A stretch of DNA of 64,000 nucleotides from Zelonia costaricensis (lineage: Eukaryota; Euglenozoa; Kinetoplastea; Trypanosomatida; Trypanosomatidae), in contig JASAOO010003479.1 of NCBI GenBank assembly GCA_030849075.1, forward strand, positions 1-64,000, given 5' to 3'. Positions 18,000 through 30,100 of the stretch are shown piece by piece. The stretch's first letter is position 1, and each line of letters starts with the position of its first letter. A program made the translations under genes and the position numbers. The notes below the pieces were generated by a model, which did not search any database, had not been told where the DNA came from, and worked only from the letters and a program-made list of their open reading frames with translations.

Positions 18000-18680
18000 T
18001 CACAGCGTGTCGGCGGAGTTGACGACGAAGAGGTCGTACCAGTTGTTGAACTTACCGCTGTCCTTGAAGATGTACTCCAGCGACTGGATCATGGAGGCCT
18101 GCAGCTTGTCTGGCGAGTACATCAGGAAGAGGATGGTGAGGCACCACAGGCAGCCCATGTACACGCGGTACGCCACCGGCGGCACCGCGATGGCGCACTT
18201 CGAGGCGAAGAGCTGGTAGAGGGCGCAGACGACACGGGCCAGCATGTACATCATCATCTGGATGTGCACGCCGTTGTTCGGGTCACCCCAGAAGAGAGAA
18301 CCGATGAGGAAGCCGGCAAGCGCGTTGTGCCACACACGTGTTGTGCCCTGAAGGTAGCGCAGCAGGCCGCGCACCAGCGCGAAGGTAACCGCGCTGTACC
18401 CGAGGCCGAGCGCGTGGGTCTTGGTCACCTTGTAAATCTTCGCAGGCATTGAGCTGTACGGCGACTTGCTCCACACCAGGTTGAGCACGAGCGCGTGCGG
18501 GGCACGGACGCGGGTGCCGTAGACGACGCCGTTGCGGAACCCCTTCAGAGCAGTGAAGAAGACATCGAAGTTGCCCGAGGCGATCATCTGGTCGATGCGC
18601 TCAAGCACGGCGCCGTGGGGGCCGGAGAAGGTCGGCACCGGGCGGCGCACCGGCGCGGGCTTCGGAGCGGCAGACGACAT
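18000..18680 (-). CDS. PXMP4: PXMP4/PMP24-type peroxisomal (glycosomal) membrane protein
   Basis: 226 residues from ATG 18680 (MSSAAPKPAP). The segment KGFRNGVVYGTRVRAPHALV (about 46-65) closely matches the signature of human PXMP4 (PMP24), a four-helix peroxisomal membrane protein of the Tim17 superfamily. The downstream regions follow the same family plan: a helix containing GLLRYLQG, then HNALAGFLIGSLFWGDPNNGV, then a helix QMMMYMLARVVCALYQLF and a final hydrophobic stretch. Length (226 against 212 in human) agrees. In trypanosomatids, peroxisomes are glycosomes, so the glycosomal membrane is the expected site; the transport or structural role of this family is not known. The leader after acceptor AG 18715-18714 contains no other ATG in frame. 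Confidence 0.87.
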   Translation of the reverse strand: MSSAAPKPAPVRRPVPTFSGPHGAVLERIDQMIASGNFDVFFTALKGFRNGVVYGTRVRAPHALVLNLVWSKSPYSSMPAKIYKVTKTHALGLGYSAVTFALVRGLLRYLQGTTRVWHNALAGFLIGSLFWGDPNNGVHIQMMMYMLARVVCALYQLFASKCAIAVPPVAYRVYMGCLWCLTILFLMYSPDKLQASMIQSLEYIFKDSGKFNNWYDLFVVNSADTL

Positions 18681-18713
18681 GGCCTACAACGAAAGAAGCT
18701 CACGCACGCGATG

Positions 18714-18872
18714 CTGCGGCGGCGGCAGCGGAAGCGAATCGCGAAGGGAGTTGAGGGTACGCAATGGAAAGACGAGGAGTGGAGAAGAAGGACCGGATGC
18801 GGAGGGCGAGGAGCAGTGTTGGGCAAGAGGGGGGAGGGGAAAGGGAGGAAGGCAAAGACGTTTCCATGCAGA
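18714..18872 (-). promoter_or_regulatory. Predicted trans-splice acceptor with 157-base AG-free zone, PXMP4 gene
   Basis: On the minus strand 18872 to 18716 contains no AG and carries a long C/T tract (about 18855-18765). The first AG is at 18715-18714, 34 bases before ATG 18680; further AGs occur closer to the start. Confidence 0.55.
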
Positions 18873-19309
18873 CTGACGTGATCGGAGGGAGCGAGGAACG
18901 GGGGTGAGGGGTGGCGAGTGCATGCGTTGTGGCGGACGGAGGGCAGGTCAGGGCGGGGTCATGTGAAGGGGAGGGGGGGAGGCGTTTCGGCAAAGTGGAG
19001 GCGGGAATGTTGAAGGGGGACGGGGATGTGAGGATGGCGAGCGGGGCGGTGAGCAGACAAGCGCTCGAGCGGCGTCGTCAAGGCGTTGGCACGGCGAGTT
19101 TGCAGCGGAGAAAGGCAAAGCGCCAAGTGGCAACAGGGGCGGGAGGGCGGGGGGGCAGAGAAAGGGCAGCACAACCCGCTCATCCAAGGCCACACTCGTC
19201 ATCGCCTTCGACACAGTACGAGGGCGAGGCAACGCACCTCGTGTTGCCACGTTGTCGCATCGAGGGAGTTCGCAGTGCTCTTTGCTTTACGAGGCGTGGT
19301 CACGCGACA
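18873..19309. other. Intergenic spacer
   Basis: C/T-rich on the minus strand throughout. No gene supported; it should be the 3'UTR of MCM10. Confidence 0.55.
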
Positions 19310-21796
19310 TCACGCAGGTGGTGGCGCCTCCACGACGGCAGCGATCTGCGGCGCGGCGTCACCGCGCACCCAGAAGCTCGACTCGTGACAGCGCGGGCAG
19401 CGCGGATAGACGCGCCAGCCGGTGGCCTCGTCGCCGCCAATGACAAACGTCTTGTAGCCGCAGTGCTCGCACTTGATGTACTTCTTCAGCGCCGGCTTCA
19501 ACTCCAGGCGGTGGTGCTGCTCAAGGCAGGTCGTCGGCGGCCGCGCGTACCAGCAGCGGCAGCCATAGCAGTAGTGGGCCTTGACCTGCTGCTCCGTGAT
19601 CGCCTCCAGCGCGGCGAGCGCCTTCTCCTTCGTGATCTGCTTGTCGGCGAACGCACGGAGCCGCTGCAGCTCCGCCTCGTGACGCAGGTGGTCGTGCTCG
19701 CTGGCGATGTTGTCCGCCACCGCGCCCAGCAGCGTCAGCGCAAGCGCATCGCCGCTGCTGCCCTCGCGCGTCGCGGGAGAGCTGGCACTAGTCACATCCT
19801 TTGCGGCCTTGGCGGCCGCGCGGAGAAGCGCCCCCTGCGACGCAGCACCAGTCGACCCGGGCATGACGACGGAGTGGCGGTAGTCGTGCCTGTGCGCCGA
19901 GGCGACGACGGCGTGCACGGCGCCGTGGCTGCTCAGCGGGGTGAACGGGGCAGGGGCGCCGCGGTGCAGCGGCTGGAACTGCTGCCGGAGGGCGGCGACA
20001 CGACCGCCGTCAGCGCCGTCGGGGGCTGCCGTTGAGCCGGTAGTTGTGGCGGCAGACACTGAGGCTTCTTCGGCCCTCGCCCGCTTCGGGGCCTCCGATG
20101 GAGCCGTCGACGCACGCACCGCCTCGCCGGCACGCCGCTTCAGCGCGGTGCCCTCTCCCGCAGACACCGCACTCCGCAGGGGCCCCCGCAGCAGCCGCGC
20201 CTCCTCGTCATGCACGGCCTGCTGCCGCGCTGCCTCGAGCACATCACGGCCGCGCGAGGTGACGCCGAGGGTCTGGGCGGACGGGTAGCTCGCGGCGGGA
20301 CGCAGGCCCACCTGCTGGCGCAGCGGGAGCGGGGCACCGGAGGACACGCCGCCGTAGACACCGGAGCCTGCGGCACTGACGGTGCTACGGTGTGCGGCGT
20401 CTTCGGTGGGCAGCCCCGAGCCGCCCCGCACGGCGAAGAAGGACTGCTGGCGCAGCATCTGCTGGGCCGCGACGAGGCGGCCGTTGACCGGGGCAGCGTG
20501 AGGGGCGGCGGCGGCGCTGGTGGTGCTGCGGACAGCGACCCCCGCCGTCCGCCGCGCCGCACCACCGGGCGCGAGCACGGCCAGTCGCTGCTGCGCCCCG
20601 GTCGGAGCCATGTGCGTCGTGAGAGCGCCTCCCTTCATCAAGGCGGGAGCCCCGGACGTCGATGCGGTGGGCGGCGCCTTCGGTGTGCCGCCCACCGCCG
20701 TCGCGCCGCGGGCGGCTTTGCGGAGGTCGGCGACGTGGTAGGCGCAGTGCTGGCCGTACCGCGCGTTGATCACCGCGTTGCACCGCTCCTTCGCGGTGTA
20801 CGAGACGGACGCACAGGTGCCGAGGTCTGCCGCGAAGCCGAGCTCGCGCACCGACTCGCTGTCCGAGACGCGCAGCAGCACCTCGTCAGCGGCGTCGGCC
20901 GTGCTCGAGGTCGAGGTCGCCGCTGCCTTGCGCGTGCACCGGGCGACGTTGCTGAGCGCCACGACTGAGCCGGTGACGAGCCGGCTGTAGAGCAGCTCGA
21001 AGGCGGTGCCGCAGAGCAGGAAGCTGAGCTCTGAGGCCGGGTTGGGCGAGATGCCGTGCATGCTCCACAGCGTCACCACCGCGTAGCCCGCTGCACGGGC
21101 GACGTTTGTGCTCTGCTTCGGGTTGGACTTCCGCGTGACGACCCCAACGCAGGTGTGCGCCACCGCCACCTCGCTGCGCCGCGCTAGCCCACGAAAGACA
21201 TCGAAGGAGGCGAACGGGAACTCGGCGAGGCGGACGCTGAACTGCTCCAGGCTTACCGTCGCGCGGCGCACGCGAATGCCGCTGGCGTCCTCCGTGACCA
21301 CCACAGGCGCCGCCGCAGCGGCAGCAGGCCGCACGCTGCCGCCGTCATGGGAGGCGTGAGACGCGAGGCCGAACGCAGAGGGCGAAGAAGTGGTGGTGGA
21401 CGGCTTCGAGTGGATGATCATGACGCCACCGCCACTGCTGCTGCTGCTGCCAGCGAGGATGCTTGTGGCGATGGTTACCGCCGTGGGGGTGGGTCCTGCA
21501 GTGGTGGGCGGCGCAGACGGGCTCGCACTGCCTCGGCGGCTTGCCACCTCGGCGGCGGCAGCGTGTGCAGGGTCACGCACGGGCAGGGGGACCGGCGCAG
21601 CGGACACGGGCATTCCCCGCGAAGGGCTCGGCAGCGTGGGTGCATCGAGCGCGTGCGAGCTCCTCTGCGTCGTCGACACGGTCCCGTCCGACTCGGTGGG
21701 CCCCGCTGGCTGGCTGCTCGCTGATGGCTGGACGCTCAGCCCGAGCGCCCCTGCCGGTGCCGCCTCGTTAAAGATGTCGAAGAGGTCGTCGCTCAT
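19310..21796 (-). CDS. MCM10: DNA replication factor MCM10
   Basis: 828 residues from ATG 21796 (MSDDLFDIFNE). MCM10 loads and activates the CMG helicase and tethers polymerase alpha. An OB-fold lies at about 184-320 (FRGLARRS, ELSFLLCGTAFELLYSRL, GSVVALSNV). It runs directly into the family's CCCH zinc finger: C328-x10-C339-x11-C351-x2-H354, in the context LGTCAS...CAYHV. The C-terminus (about 738-818) is a second zinc module with CYGC, a Cys/His pair (TCLEQHH), KCEHC and RCPRC, like the C-terminal domain of animal MCM10. The segment between is Ala/Ser/Arg-rich linker. Nothing catalytic is expected. The frame is open upstream to 21961, but those codons encode spacer-like sequence. Three independent landmarks in the right order make this call firm. 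Confidence 0.93.
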   Translation of the reverse strand: MSDDLFDIFNEAAPAGALGLSVQPSASSQPAGPTESDGTVSTTQRSSHALDAPTLPSPSRGMPVSAAPVPLPVRDPAHAAAAEVASRRGSASPSAPPTTAGPTPTAVTIATSILAGSSSSSGGGVMIIHSKPSTTTSSPSAFGLASHASHDGGSVRPAAAAAAPVVVTEDASGIRVRRATVSLEQFSVRLAEFPFASFDVFRGLARRSEVAVAHTCVGVVTRKSNPKQSTNVARAAGYAVVTLWSMHGISPNPASELSFLLCGTAFELLYSRLVTGSVVALSNVARCTRKAAATSTSSTADAADEVLLRVSDSESVRELGFAADLGTCASVSYTAKERCNAVINARYGQHCAYHVADLRKAARGATAVGGTPKAPPTASTSGAPALMKGGALTTHMAPTGAQQRLAVLAPGGAARRTAGVAVRSTTSAAAAPHAAPVNGRLVAAQQMLRQQSFFAVRGGSGLPTEDAAHRSTVSAAGSGVYGGVSSGAPLPLRQQVGLRPAASYPSAQTLGVTSRGRDVLEAARQQAVHDEEARLLRGPLRSAVSAGEGTALKRRAGEAVRASTAPSEAPKRARAEEASVSAATTTGSTAAPDGADGGRVAALRQQFQPLHRGAPAPFTPLSSHGAVHAVVASAHRHDYRHSVVMPGSTGAASQGALLRAAAKAAKDVTSASSPATREGSSGDALALTLLGAVADNIASEHDHLRHEAELQRLRAFADKQITKEKALAALEAITEQQVKAHYCYGCRCWYARPPTTCLEQHHRLELKPALKKYIKCEHCGYKTFVIGGDEATGWRVYPRCPRCHESSFWVRGDAAPQIAAVVEAPPPA

Positions 21797-24126
21797 GACG
21801 CCCCCCCCCTCCTCGGATGTGACCTCAAGACGCTCCAAGCCTCCTTCACTCGTCGCCGGCGCCGTCGCAGCACGGAGGCTACCGTGCACAGAGAGCACAC
21901 GAGACACACACAGCAGCGTGTGTGTGTTTGCGTGCCCAAGTGTGTATGTGCGCCGCCTCACCTCACCGAGAGGCCGCGCAACAGTCAGTCAGCGTGTGCG
22001 CGCTCTGCCGTGACGAAGGCGTCGAAGAGGAGCGCCGTGTTGCACCAGCGAAGGCCCTGTGAGCGGGCAAGAAAGCAAGGACGGAGGCCGCCAAGGGCGA
22101 TGGGCGAGCCCTTCCAGAGTTCTATGTTTGTATGAGTGTGAGTGTGTGTGTGTGTGGGTCTGTGAGTGTGTATGGGTGTGTGTGTGTGGTTTGAGGAGGG
22201 GTGAAGCTGTAAAGCAAGGCAGCGCGTCGGGCAAAGGGCGGGGGGTGTCCCGTCCCTCACCGTGAAGCTCGATGGCCGCTTGTCGTGGTGCTCAGACGCT
22301 TCGTGGGGGTGAGTGTCCTGCCCTGGCTGAGAGCGAATGGGAAGGAGGGGGGCCGGCACTGCACGGGGCTTAGAGGCCGTGTGCCGCGCACACAGGACAA
22401 CGCAAGTGAGCCAGGCGAAGGCGCCAACGAGGTGCGGTGGACGCTAATGGGCAGCGAGAGGTGTGGAGACGAGGCTAAGGAGGCAGAAAGGAGTGTGTGT
22501 GCGTGTGTGTGCGTATGAAGTGAGGGCGGAGTCGTGTACGGCATGCAGCAGCGAAATGCGACGGGGCGCTGTCCGGCGGTCGCACACGCACACACGGAGT
22601 GCATGCGTCGGCAATCCCTTCATCAAAGGCGCCTAAGGCGAGCGGAGTCAGCTCGGCGGTAGCGCACGGCGGCGGTGACCGTCGCAGTGTTCGGGCCCTG
22701 TCGTACGCTCCCCTCCCACCCCCTCCCCCAACCGCGTCGCAGCGTGTGGGCAGGAGGGAGAGCGAAGGAGCTGGAGGGCCGCAGTCTCTCCCACCGGGCG
22801 GCCCCGATGCGGTGGACAGAGAGGAGCGAGCCGTCTCGGGCAGTGGGCGGGCCTTCCCTCGCCCTTCCCACAACAGCAGAGTTGCCCAGCCGCGCGGTGC
22901 GGCTGGCGTGTGTGTCCTTGACTTGGCCGAGTTGAGTGAGCTTGGAAGTGCTGGGGGGAGAGGTGCCGCACAGACACGAGGTGATGCTCCGAAACATGCG
23001 CACCACGCTCGCGCTGCGACTCCCGCACCCTGCACGCTGTACATGTGCGGCGACAGAGAGAGAAGGGCAAAGACAAGAAAGGAGAACTGGTGGGTGGCCG
23101 CAGCTGCAACACATGCGAGGCCGAGGAAGGTGGGTAGGAGAGGGGGAGCGGAGAGCGCCAGCGGTGCCAGCGGCGCCGACACACACACATACACGCGCAC
23201 ACAGTTCGAGAGAAGATAGGCGTGGAGAGACATCGGTGACGTGGCATACAGTGCAAGAACGGAGGAGGCGTGGGACGCACACACGCGCATCGCGCGGAGC
23301 GAAAACAAAACGAAGACGCGAGAGATCACCACACACAGCGGGTGAACTCAACGTAGACGAACGGGAAAGAGGACAACGCATTGGTGCGTCATGTGCGTGA
23401 CACCCTCTCTCACGCTCGCCAGATGCTGTGGCGCCTCCTACGTACATGATGAGGTGGAGAGGCGGCCTGCACTGAGCGAACACAAAAAAGAGAAACAAAA
23501 AGTGCGACGCAGCACAAGGGCTGTTCGAAGTTCGAGGGAAGAGGGAGGGGCGCGTAAGGGCGCCGTGAACCGCGCGAGACTGGGCAGGAGGCCTGCCGTG
23601 AACGAGCGCGGCGCCTCAGCGTGCGCGTGACCGGCACGCCACGCACTGCACAGTCGACGCCCAAGCGGGAAAGAACACGTGACGCCGGAGAGAAGAGATA
23701 GGGAAGCGGGAGAGAAGCTGCAGTCACGCTCCCGGTCCCCCAAGGAACAGAAAGGGAGCGACTCCATCTGCAGGCGCAGGATGCGCAGGGAAGGGGGATG
23801 TCGCAGCCCGCCGTGCACACTCAACGAGAAAACACAAGAAGACGCCGCCTCCGCAGCAACGCGCCAGCGACGGTGGCAGTCGCGGAGCATCGTCGATGCA
23901 CCTGCGCGCTGCGAAAGGCTGCCGGCAAAGCACGAGCGGCGACTGCATCGGCTCAGCGAGTCCACCTCTGCCAGAAGATGAACGGCCCCTCCAGAGCAGT
24001 CGCCACACGGTGGGGTGCAGACGCCAGCGCGCCATCGGTGCACTTCAGTCTTCTCCACTCCCTGACTGCACCTCAGCCGCAGGACAACACTACACACACA
24101 CACACACCACATATATGGACTACGCC
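21797..24126. other. Long intergenic spacer, 2.3 kb
   Basis: No supported gene. Minus-strand frames near 22475-23498 are Cys/Ser/Pro-rich translations of C/T sequence with no domain and no conserved-looking stretches. A GT/TG-rich block lies at 22130-22192 (plus strand), and a CA block at 24090-24110. Presumably a long 3'UTR of the giant FN3 protein followed by MCM10 leader sequence. Confidence 0.55.
22130..22192. repeat. GT-rich microsatellite block
   Basis: Imperfect TG/GT dinucleotide repeat with interruptions (GTGTGTGTGTGTG cores). On the transcribed strand it reads as CA-rich. Typical of trypanosomatid spacers. Confidence 0.7.
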
Positions 24127-27100
24127 TCACATGGTCTTCGCCAGCGGGGGCAGGAAGCCGGTATTGGGCGACGCGCTTTCGCGCACCGTCTCCGTTCCCA
24201 CCGCCCTGCCGCTGCCGCTACTCGAGCGCTTCGCCCCGGGGCCGGACGCGGCCCGCGCGCGGCTGCTCGCCTTCCGCCCCGCACCGCCCTTGCGCCTCCC
24301 CGCGCTCGAGCCGCGGCCCCTCTTCCCGGCGCCGGCGCGCCCGCCGCGCTGCCGCCCGGTCGGGGGCGTTGGCGACTTGAGGGAGCGCCGGGCGGCGGTT
24401 GGGATGTCTGCCACATCGGCGCCGGCAGCCGCAGCCGCAGCCGCAGCCTCCTCCTCCGCCTGCGCGGCGCGTGGGCCGTGGAAGAGCACGATCTCCGCGA
24501 GGGGCACAGACGCCTCAGCCGCGCCACCGGCCGCGTCGCCGCCCTCGTCGTGCCGCGACACGGTCTGGTCATCCTCGGCCTTGGTGGTGAAGCGGAGGAT
24601 GGGGTTGCGGAAGCTAACGCCGTCCGCGTTCTCGGCGACGACCTGCACCGTGTACGTTGTCGCCGGCGTCAGGTTCGTCAAGACGTACGTGGGGCGGTGC
24701 ACCGTCGCGATCTGCACGGGGTACGGCTGGTCCGTCGTGTTGGCGAGGTACACGTGGTACACCGGGCGCGCGTACCGGCCAGCCGCCGCCTCGGACGGCT
24801 TCGGCGGCGGCAGCCACTCCAGCGTCGCCGCGTTCTGCGAGAGCGTCGACAGGTGCGGGTCGACAACCCCCTCTGGCGGGGTGCCGCCCGAGACGGCGAC
24901 CACCTCGGAGTAGTCGCTGTACGGCCCGAGCGGGTCGGCCGCGGCCGGCGCGGCGAAGGGCGTGGCGTCCTTGTCCGACTGCGGGGCGGGCGGGATGTGG
25001 CGCGCGCACTTGACGCGGCACCGCACGCGCGAGAGCAGCCCGGCGATGCGCACCGCACAGACGTTGGTGTCCTCGACGGTGTCCACGACGTGCCAGTCCG
25101 CCGAGAGAAGGGCCGTTGCCGCGGCGCTGACGGCGCTCGGCCCGCCCGCCTTGCGCCCGCTGCCGATGCCGCCGCCCGCTGCGCCGCCCAGCGCCCCAGA
25201 GCCCCCGGACGCGCCGGGCTCTGTCTGCAGCATGCACTGCTCCACAATGTAGCGGTAGCGCCCGTGCGCGTTGACGCCGGCCGCGCCGTCCGCCGCCGCC
25301 ACCCCCGGCGTCGCCCACTGCAGCGAGCAGAACTGACCATTCACGCGGCGCAGCGCCACCTGCATGGGCGCCAGCGGCGGCGTCACGAGTCGCACCTCGA
25401 CCGGCGTGCCCCAGTGCCCGAAGAGGTCCATGGCGCGCAGCCGCACCAGGTACGTCGTGTCCGGCGTGAGGTCCTCGATGCGCTCGTGCATGCCAGACAC
25501 CGTGAGAGACGGCCCGCCCGGCGCCGCAGCCGCTGCAGCTGCTGCTGCTCCGCTCGCGCCGGACGTCGCCGGTGCCGGTGCAGCCACATTCGCTGCGGAG
25601 TCGCTCACGTCGTACTGCTTGCGGAAGAGCCAGTCCACCCGCTGCACCGGCATCGCCGTCGAGCTGTCGAAGTTCAAGCCAGCGCCAACGTCCATGTCAG
25701 GAATCGCAGTCTGCACCGAGTTCGTCCCCGTCCCATCCAGCGGGCCGCTGAAGCTGCTGTGCAGGCGCGCCGCCGACATGCTCGGGCGCATGAGCTGGCG
25801 CTGCTGGGCACGCAGGCTGCTGTTGCGGTGCGAGCTGGACGCCGTGGGGCGGTCGCTCAGTCGTCCCTCCTGGCTCGCCGTGACGTTCGGGAAGAAGAGG
25901 GAGCTGGACGACGGCGGCTGCGCCAGGCTAGCCTCGAGCGAGGAGCCGTGGGGGTGCGCGGTGGCGATGTCCTCCTCGCGGTACACAACGAGCTGATAGC
26001 GCGAGACGGTGCGGGAGTTGGCCAGCGCCGTGCCGGCGGCGGTGTGGCTGCCCGCCGCGGGAAGCGCCGCGGCGGGTGGTGCCTGCAGAGCCCCGTCCTG
26101 CGACCCGCGCACGGCCCCGTCGCCGCCAGCCGCGGCCGCCCCGCCGGCGCCGTCGCTCGCCACCAAGGACGGCGCCGGCACGCTGCGGCCCCAGCTGAGG
26201 TCCATCGCGTCCTTCGTCAGCGTCGCCGTCAGCTGCACGGCCTGCAGTGTCGTGAAGGCGGCTGCCTGCGACCACAGGCCCCAGTCCCCCCCGCCGCCGT
26301 AGCAGGGCTGCAGCGCGACGGCGTACTCGGTGCCGGGGTGCAGCTGCGTCAGGCGGTAGCTCGGGGCTTGGTAGTTGTCCGGTGACAGCGTCGCGACGGT
26401 GCCGCGGCACTCCTCGGCGGTGATCTCGCGCTCGAAGGTGCCGTCGCGGGTGGAGCGGAGGACGAGCAGGTACTTGGTGGGCAGCGCCGGGGCACCGGCA
26501 CCGGCGCCAGGCGCCAGCTGCTCCGCGTCGCTCTGCTCCCAGGTGAGCTCCGCGTACGTCTCGCCAACGCTGCTCACCGTCGGCGCCAGCAGCTTCAGCG
26601 TGCGGAAGTGCCGCTCCTCGCTCCAGAGGCCCCAGTCGCCCGTCGCCTCGCAGCAGGCGCGGACGATGACGACGTACGGCGTGTCCGCGACGAGCCCGAC
26701 GACGCGGTGGTGCGACACGTCCTTGTGGAACTGCTTGTCCACCACCGCCAGCGACGGCGTCTCCTGCGTGTTGAAGACGCAGAGGTGGAAGGCGAGGGAG
26801 CCGGGGTTGCCCAGCTGCACCGTGCCCCCCACCCGGGGCATCACCGCGCCGCCGGACTGCGACGAGGGCGTCGTCGCCGGTGCCGGCGGCATAACACCGG
26901 CGATCGGCGTCGTCGGGGCGCCGCCGGTCTGGCTCTCCCCCGGCGTCGAGGGCTGCGGGGCAGCGGCGCCGCTCGTCCCGCTGGAGCTGCCCGCCGCGAT
27001 GCCGGCCTGCTGCTCCAGCCGCTCCGCGTACTCCTCGACGGTCTGCGGCGGGCGGCTCCACTCGACGTGCACGAACTGCTCTGTCGGCATCGACAGCACC

Positions 27101-30100
27101 ACCTGGATGGGCTTGAGCGTGGCGAAGCACGACGTCTCGCTCCAGAGGCTGCAGGCCTGGTGCATGCCGTCGCCAGAGCGCACCCGCACCGCGTAGAGCG
27201 CGTCGGCGTCGAGGTGGCGCACGGTGTGGCTCGTGCGCGACGCCTTGAAGCGGCGGGAGATCTGGTAGTTGAACCCGATCCCGTTCACCTCGAGCTGGTA
27301 CGAGCCGTCCGCCTCCTCCTCGTCGCCCAGGATGGCGACCTCGCCGTCAGGCAGCGTGAGGGGCTCGCGCGGCCGGTGCCAGGAGATGGTGGCACACTCC
27401 TCGCCGATGCGGCTCACCTCGACCTGGAGGCACGGCTGCGTGATGACGTACACGGGGCGGCTCCAGCGGCCCCACAGCTTCTCGATGCAGCACCGCACCT
27501 CGATCTTGTAGAGCGTGTTCGGCTTGAGCGTGTTGCTGAAGTACGACGTCTCGGTCGGCGCCATCATCTCGTCGAGGTGCAGCGTGTTGGCGCTGCGGGT
27601 CCCCTCCACGCCCGACCCGTCACGCAGCAGCTCATCGATGCGCAGCTGGTAGTTCTGCACGGGCTTCACCGGCATGGCGCGGCGCACGGGCAGCGGCACG
27701 GCGCGCGGGTCACGGCCCCAGCGGAGCTGGAAGTACTCCTCGCCGACCCGCTCCACCGAGCAGACCATGTCGCGCAGTGTCACGACGTACTCGGAGTCGC
27801 TCCAGACGCCCGGCAGCGCCTTGGCCCGCTCCATGGACTCGCGCAGCGCAGCACTCATCACGACATGCGTCGTCTGCGCGTAGAGCTGCAGCGGCGTCGC
27901 GCTCGAGGGGAGCAGCGACGGCACCTGCACCTCCTCCGTCTGCCGACTGATCGGCTCCTCGTCTGCCGAGTCGCGCGAGCCTTCGACCGTGTTCGACATC
28001 GAGTTGCGCGAGGTGGCGACGCTGGCGGCGCGGGTGGAGGGCCCGTTCAACTGCTGCGTGTCGCCCTTGACGGAGAAGCCGTCGTGCGGCTGGTACCAGC
28101 GGCGCACCGAGAGGCGGTAGCGGTGGTTCGACAGCAGCTCGCGCAGGATGCTGTGGCGCTGATTGGCGTGCAGAAAGACACTGCGGCTCTCACTATCGCG
28201 GCGCTGCGCCACGTCGCTCTCCTCCTCGCCCAGCGGCACCTCCGTGTAGTCGCGCACCCGCACCTCGTAGCACGCCGTCTCCTCAACCTTGCCGATGTGC
28301 AGCGAGGCCATGTGGATCGTGTTGGACTTGCGCTGCCAGCTCGCCGCCACGTAGTCCTCCCCAACCTCCTTCACATCCATCGCGAGCAGGTTGTACGTCC
28401 CACTGCGCACAATGTCGCTCCACGGGCCGCGCTCCCCGCTGCTGTACTGGGCGCGGACGCAGATGAGGTAGATGGAGTCGGGCTGCAGCCCGGGCAGCGT
28501 GTGCTGACACGTGTGGCCGGGCACCTCCACCGTGTACCCCTCCGCCTCGTCCGAGCGGCGGACCGAGATGGTGAAGGACTGGATCGCGGTCGCCGCGCTG
28601 CAGTACACGCGGCCGACCTCCGACGGCCGGTCGTGTAAGCGGAAGCGGCGGCCCTGCAGCCACGTGCGGGCCGCGTTGGGCGAGTCGGAGGTCGACCGCT
28701 CCGCCGCGCTCGTGGGCGACTCCCCGCCGTCGTCCTCCACGAGCGGCGCCCCGTCGTGCACCTCAGCGCCGCTCTCCTCCGCCGCCGCCACCGCCGCGTC
28801 GGCTGGCACGGTGGTCGCAAAGGACGTGGCGCGGGGCAGACTCTGCTTCTGCACAGCCGACGCCGAGGCGCCGGCGGTGGAGGCGGCGGCCGCGGCGCCC
28901 GGCGTGTAGTGCAGCTCCTCCGGCGGATCGCGGGCCCACTGCACGCGCACAAAGTCCTCGCCGACGGTGGCGATGCTCGAGAACAGCGGCTTCATCGTGT
29001 ACACGCTGCGCCCCTCCGACCACTCGCTCCACACGCCATCCCTGTTGATGGCGCGGACGTACAGAAGGTAGACGCTGTTCGGGATGAGCGAGTTCACCGG
29101 CAGTCGCGTGATGTTGCCGTTGAGCTGCTTGTCGACCAGCATCCGCGGCGGCGCCTGCTCCGTGGCGTGGTACACGCGCACCTGATACTTGACCGCCTCG
29201 CGATCGCCAACGCACACCGCCGGCCGGCTGCGCGCCAGGGATGGCACCGCCAGCGTCACCGGCGCCGCCGACGACCTCGCCGCATCCCCGGGGGAGGGCG
29301 GCGACGGCGGCGTGGGTGGTTGTGCCTGCGCCGTGGCGGGGGCGGCGTCGAAGCTCGTACGAGTGAGGTACAGCTCCGGCTTCTGTTCAGGTCGGCTCCA
29401 ACTCATCTCGATCGTGCTCTCCGTGATCTCCTGCGGCTGCACGAGCAACTGCCGCAGGGTCACAAAGGTCAGCTCTGCTGACCACAGGCTCGCCTCGCCG
29501 GCGTCGCTGACGGAGCGGACCCGCGCAACGTACGCCGAGTCCAGTGACAGCCCCGTCACGCGGAAGGCCCCGTTCGCCGCGCCGGAGTCGATGCGGGTGG
29601 AGAAGGCGAAGTCGTGCCCCGCCGCGCCGCGCACCTCGAGCTCGTACGACACTACGCGCGCCGTCGGCAGCGTCACCTGCGCCGGGGCCGAGAACGCGTT
29701 CGGCACGGCGTTCATGCTGCCCTCGCCGCTGGCGATGCTGCCGGAGCTCGGGAAGACGGTGCTCACGACGTTGTTGCTGGGGCCCGAGCCGAGCTGCGCC
29801 GCGATGGGGCCCAGCGGGCGCCGCAGCCACTGCAGCGACACGTAGTGCTCGTCGATGGTCCCGGCGGAGAGGCGCAGCTGCGGCATCGTGATGAAGAAGT
29901 GGGGCGGCGACCACGGTCCCACCTGCCCGCCGGTCGTCTCCGCCATGATCTGCACCTGGTACACCGTCTGCGGGTGCAGGTCGGCGAGGCACGCCTGCAG
30001 CTCCGTGCTAGACGTGATGCGCTTGATGAGGAGGTAGTGCTGCTGAACCGGGGCACCGTCCGCCCGCTCCGACACGAGGCCGTCGCAGAGCTGCGGGTGC

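Noticed and set aside
21797..21961. N-terminal extension of MCM10
   Set aside because: Spacer-like residues; MSDDLFDIFNE at 21796 looks like a natural start.
22623..23498. Minus-strand frame of 291 codons in the MCM10 upstream spacer
   Set aside because: Cys/Ser/Arg/Pro-rich translation of C/T sequence, without domain or helix pattern.
23896..26385. Plus-strand open frame of about 830 codons
   Set aside because: Antisense to the FN3 giant's 3' part; Arg/Ala/His-rich with no motif.
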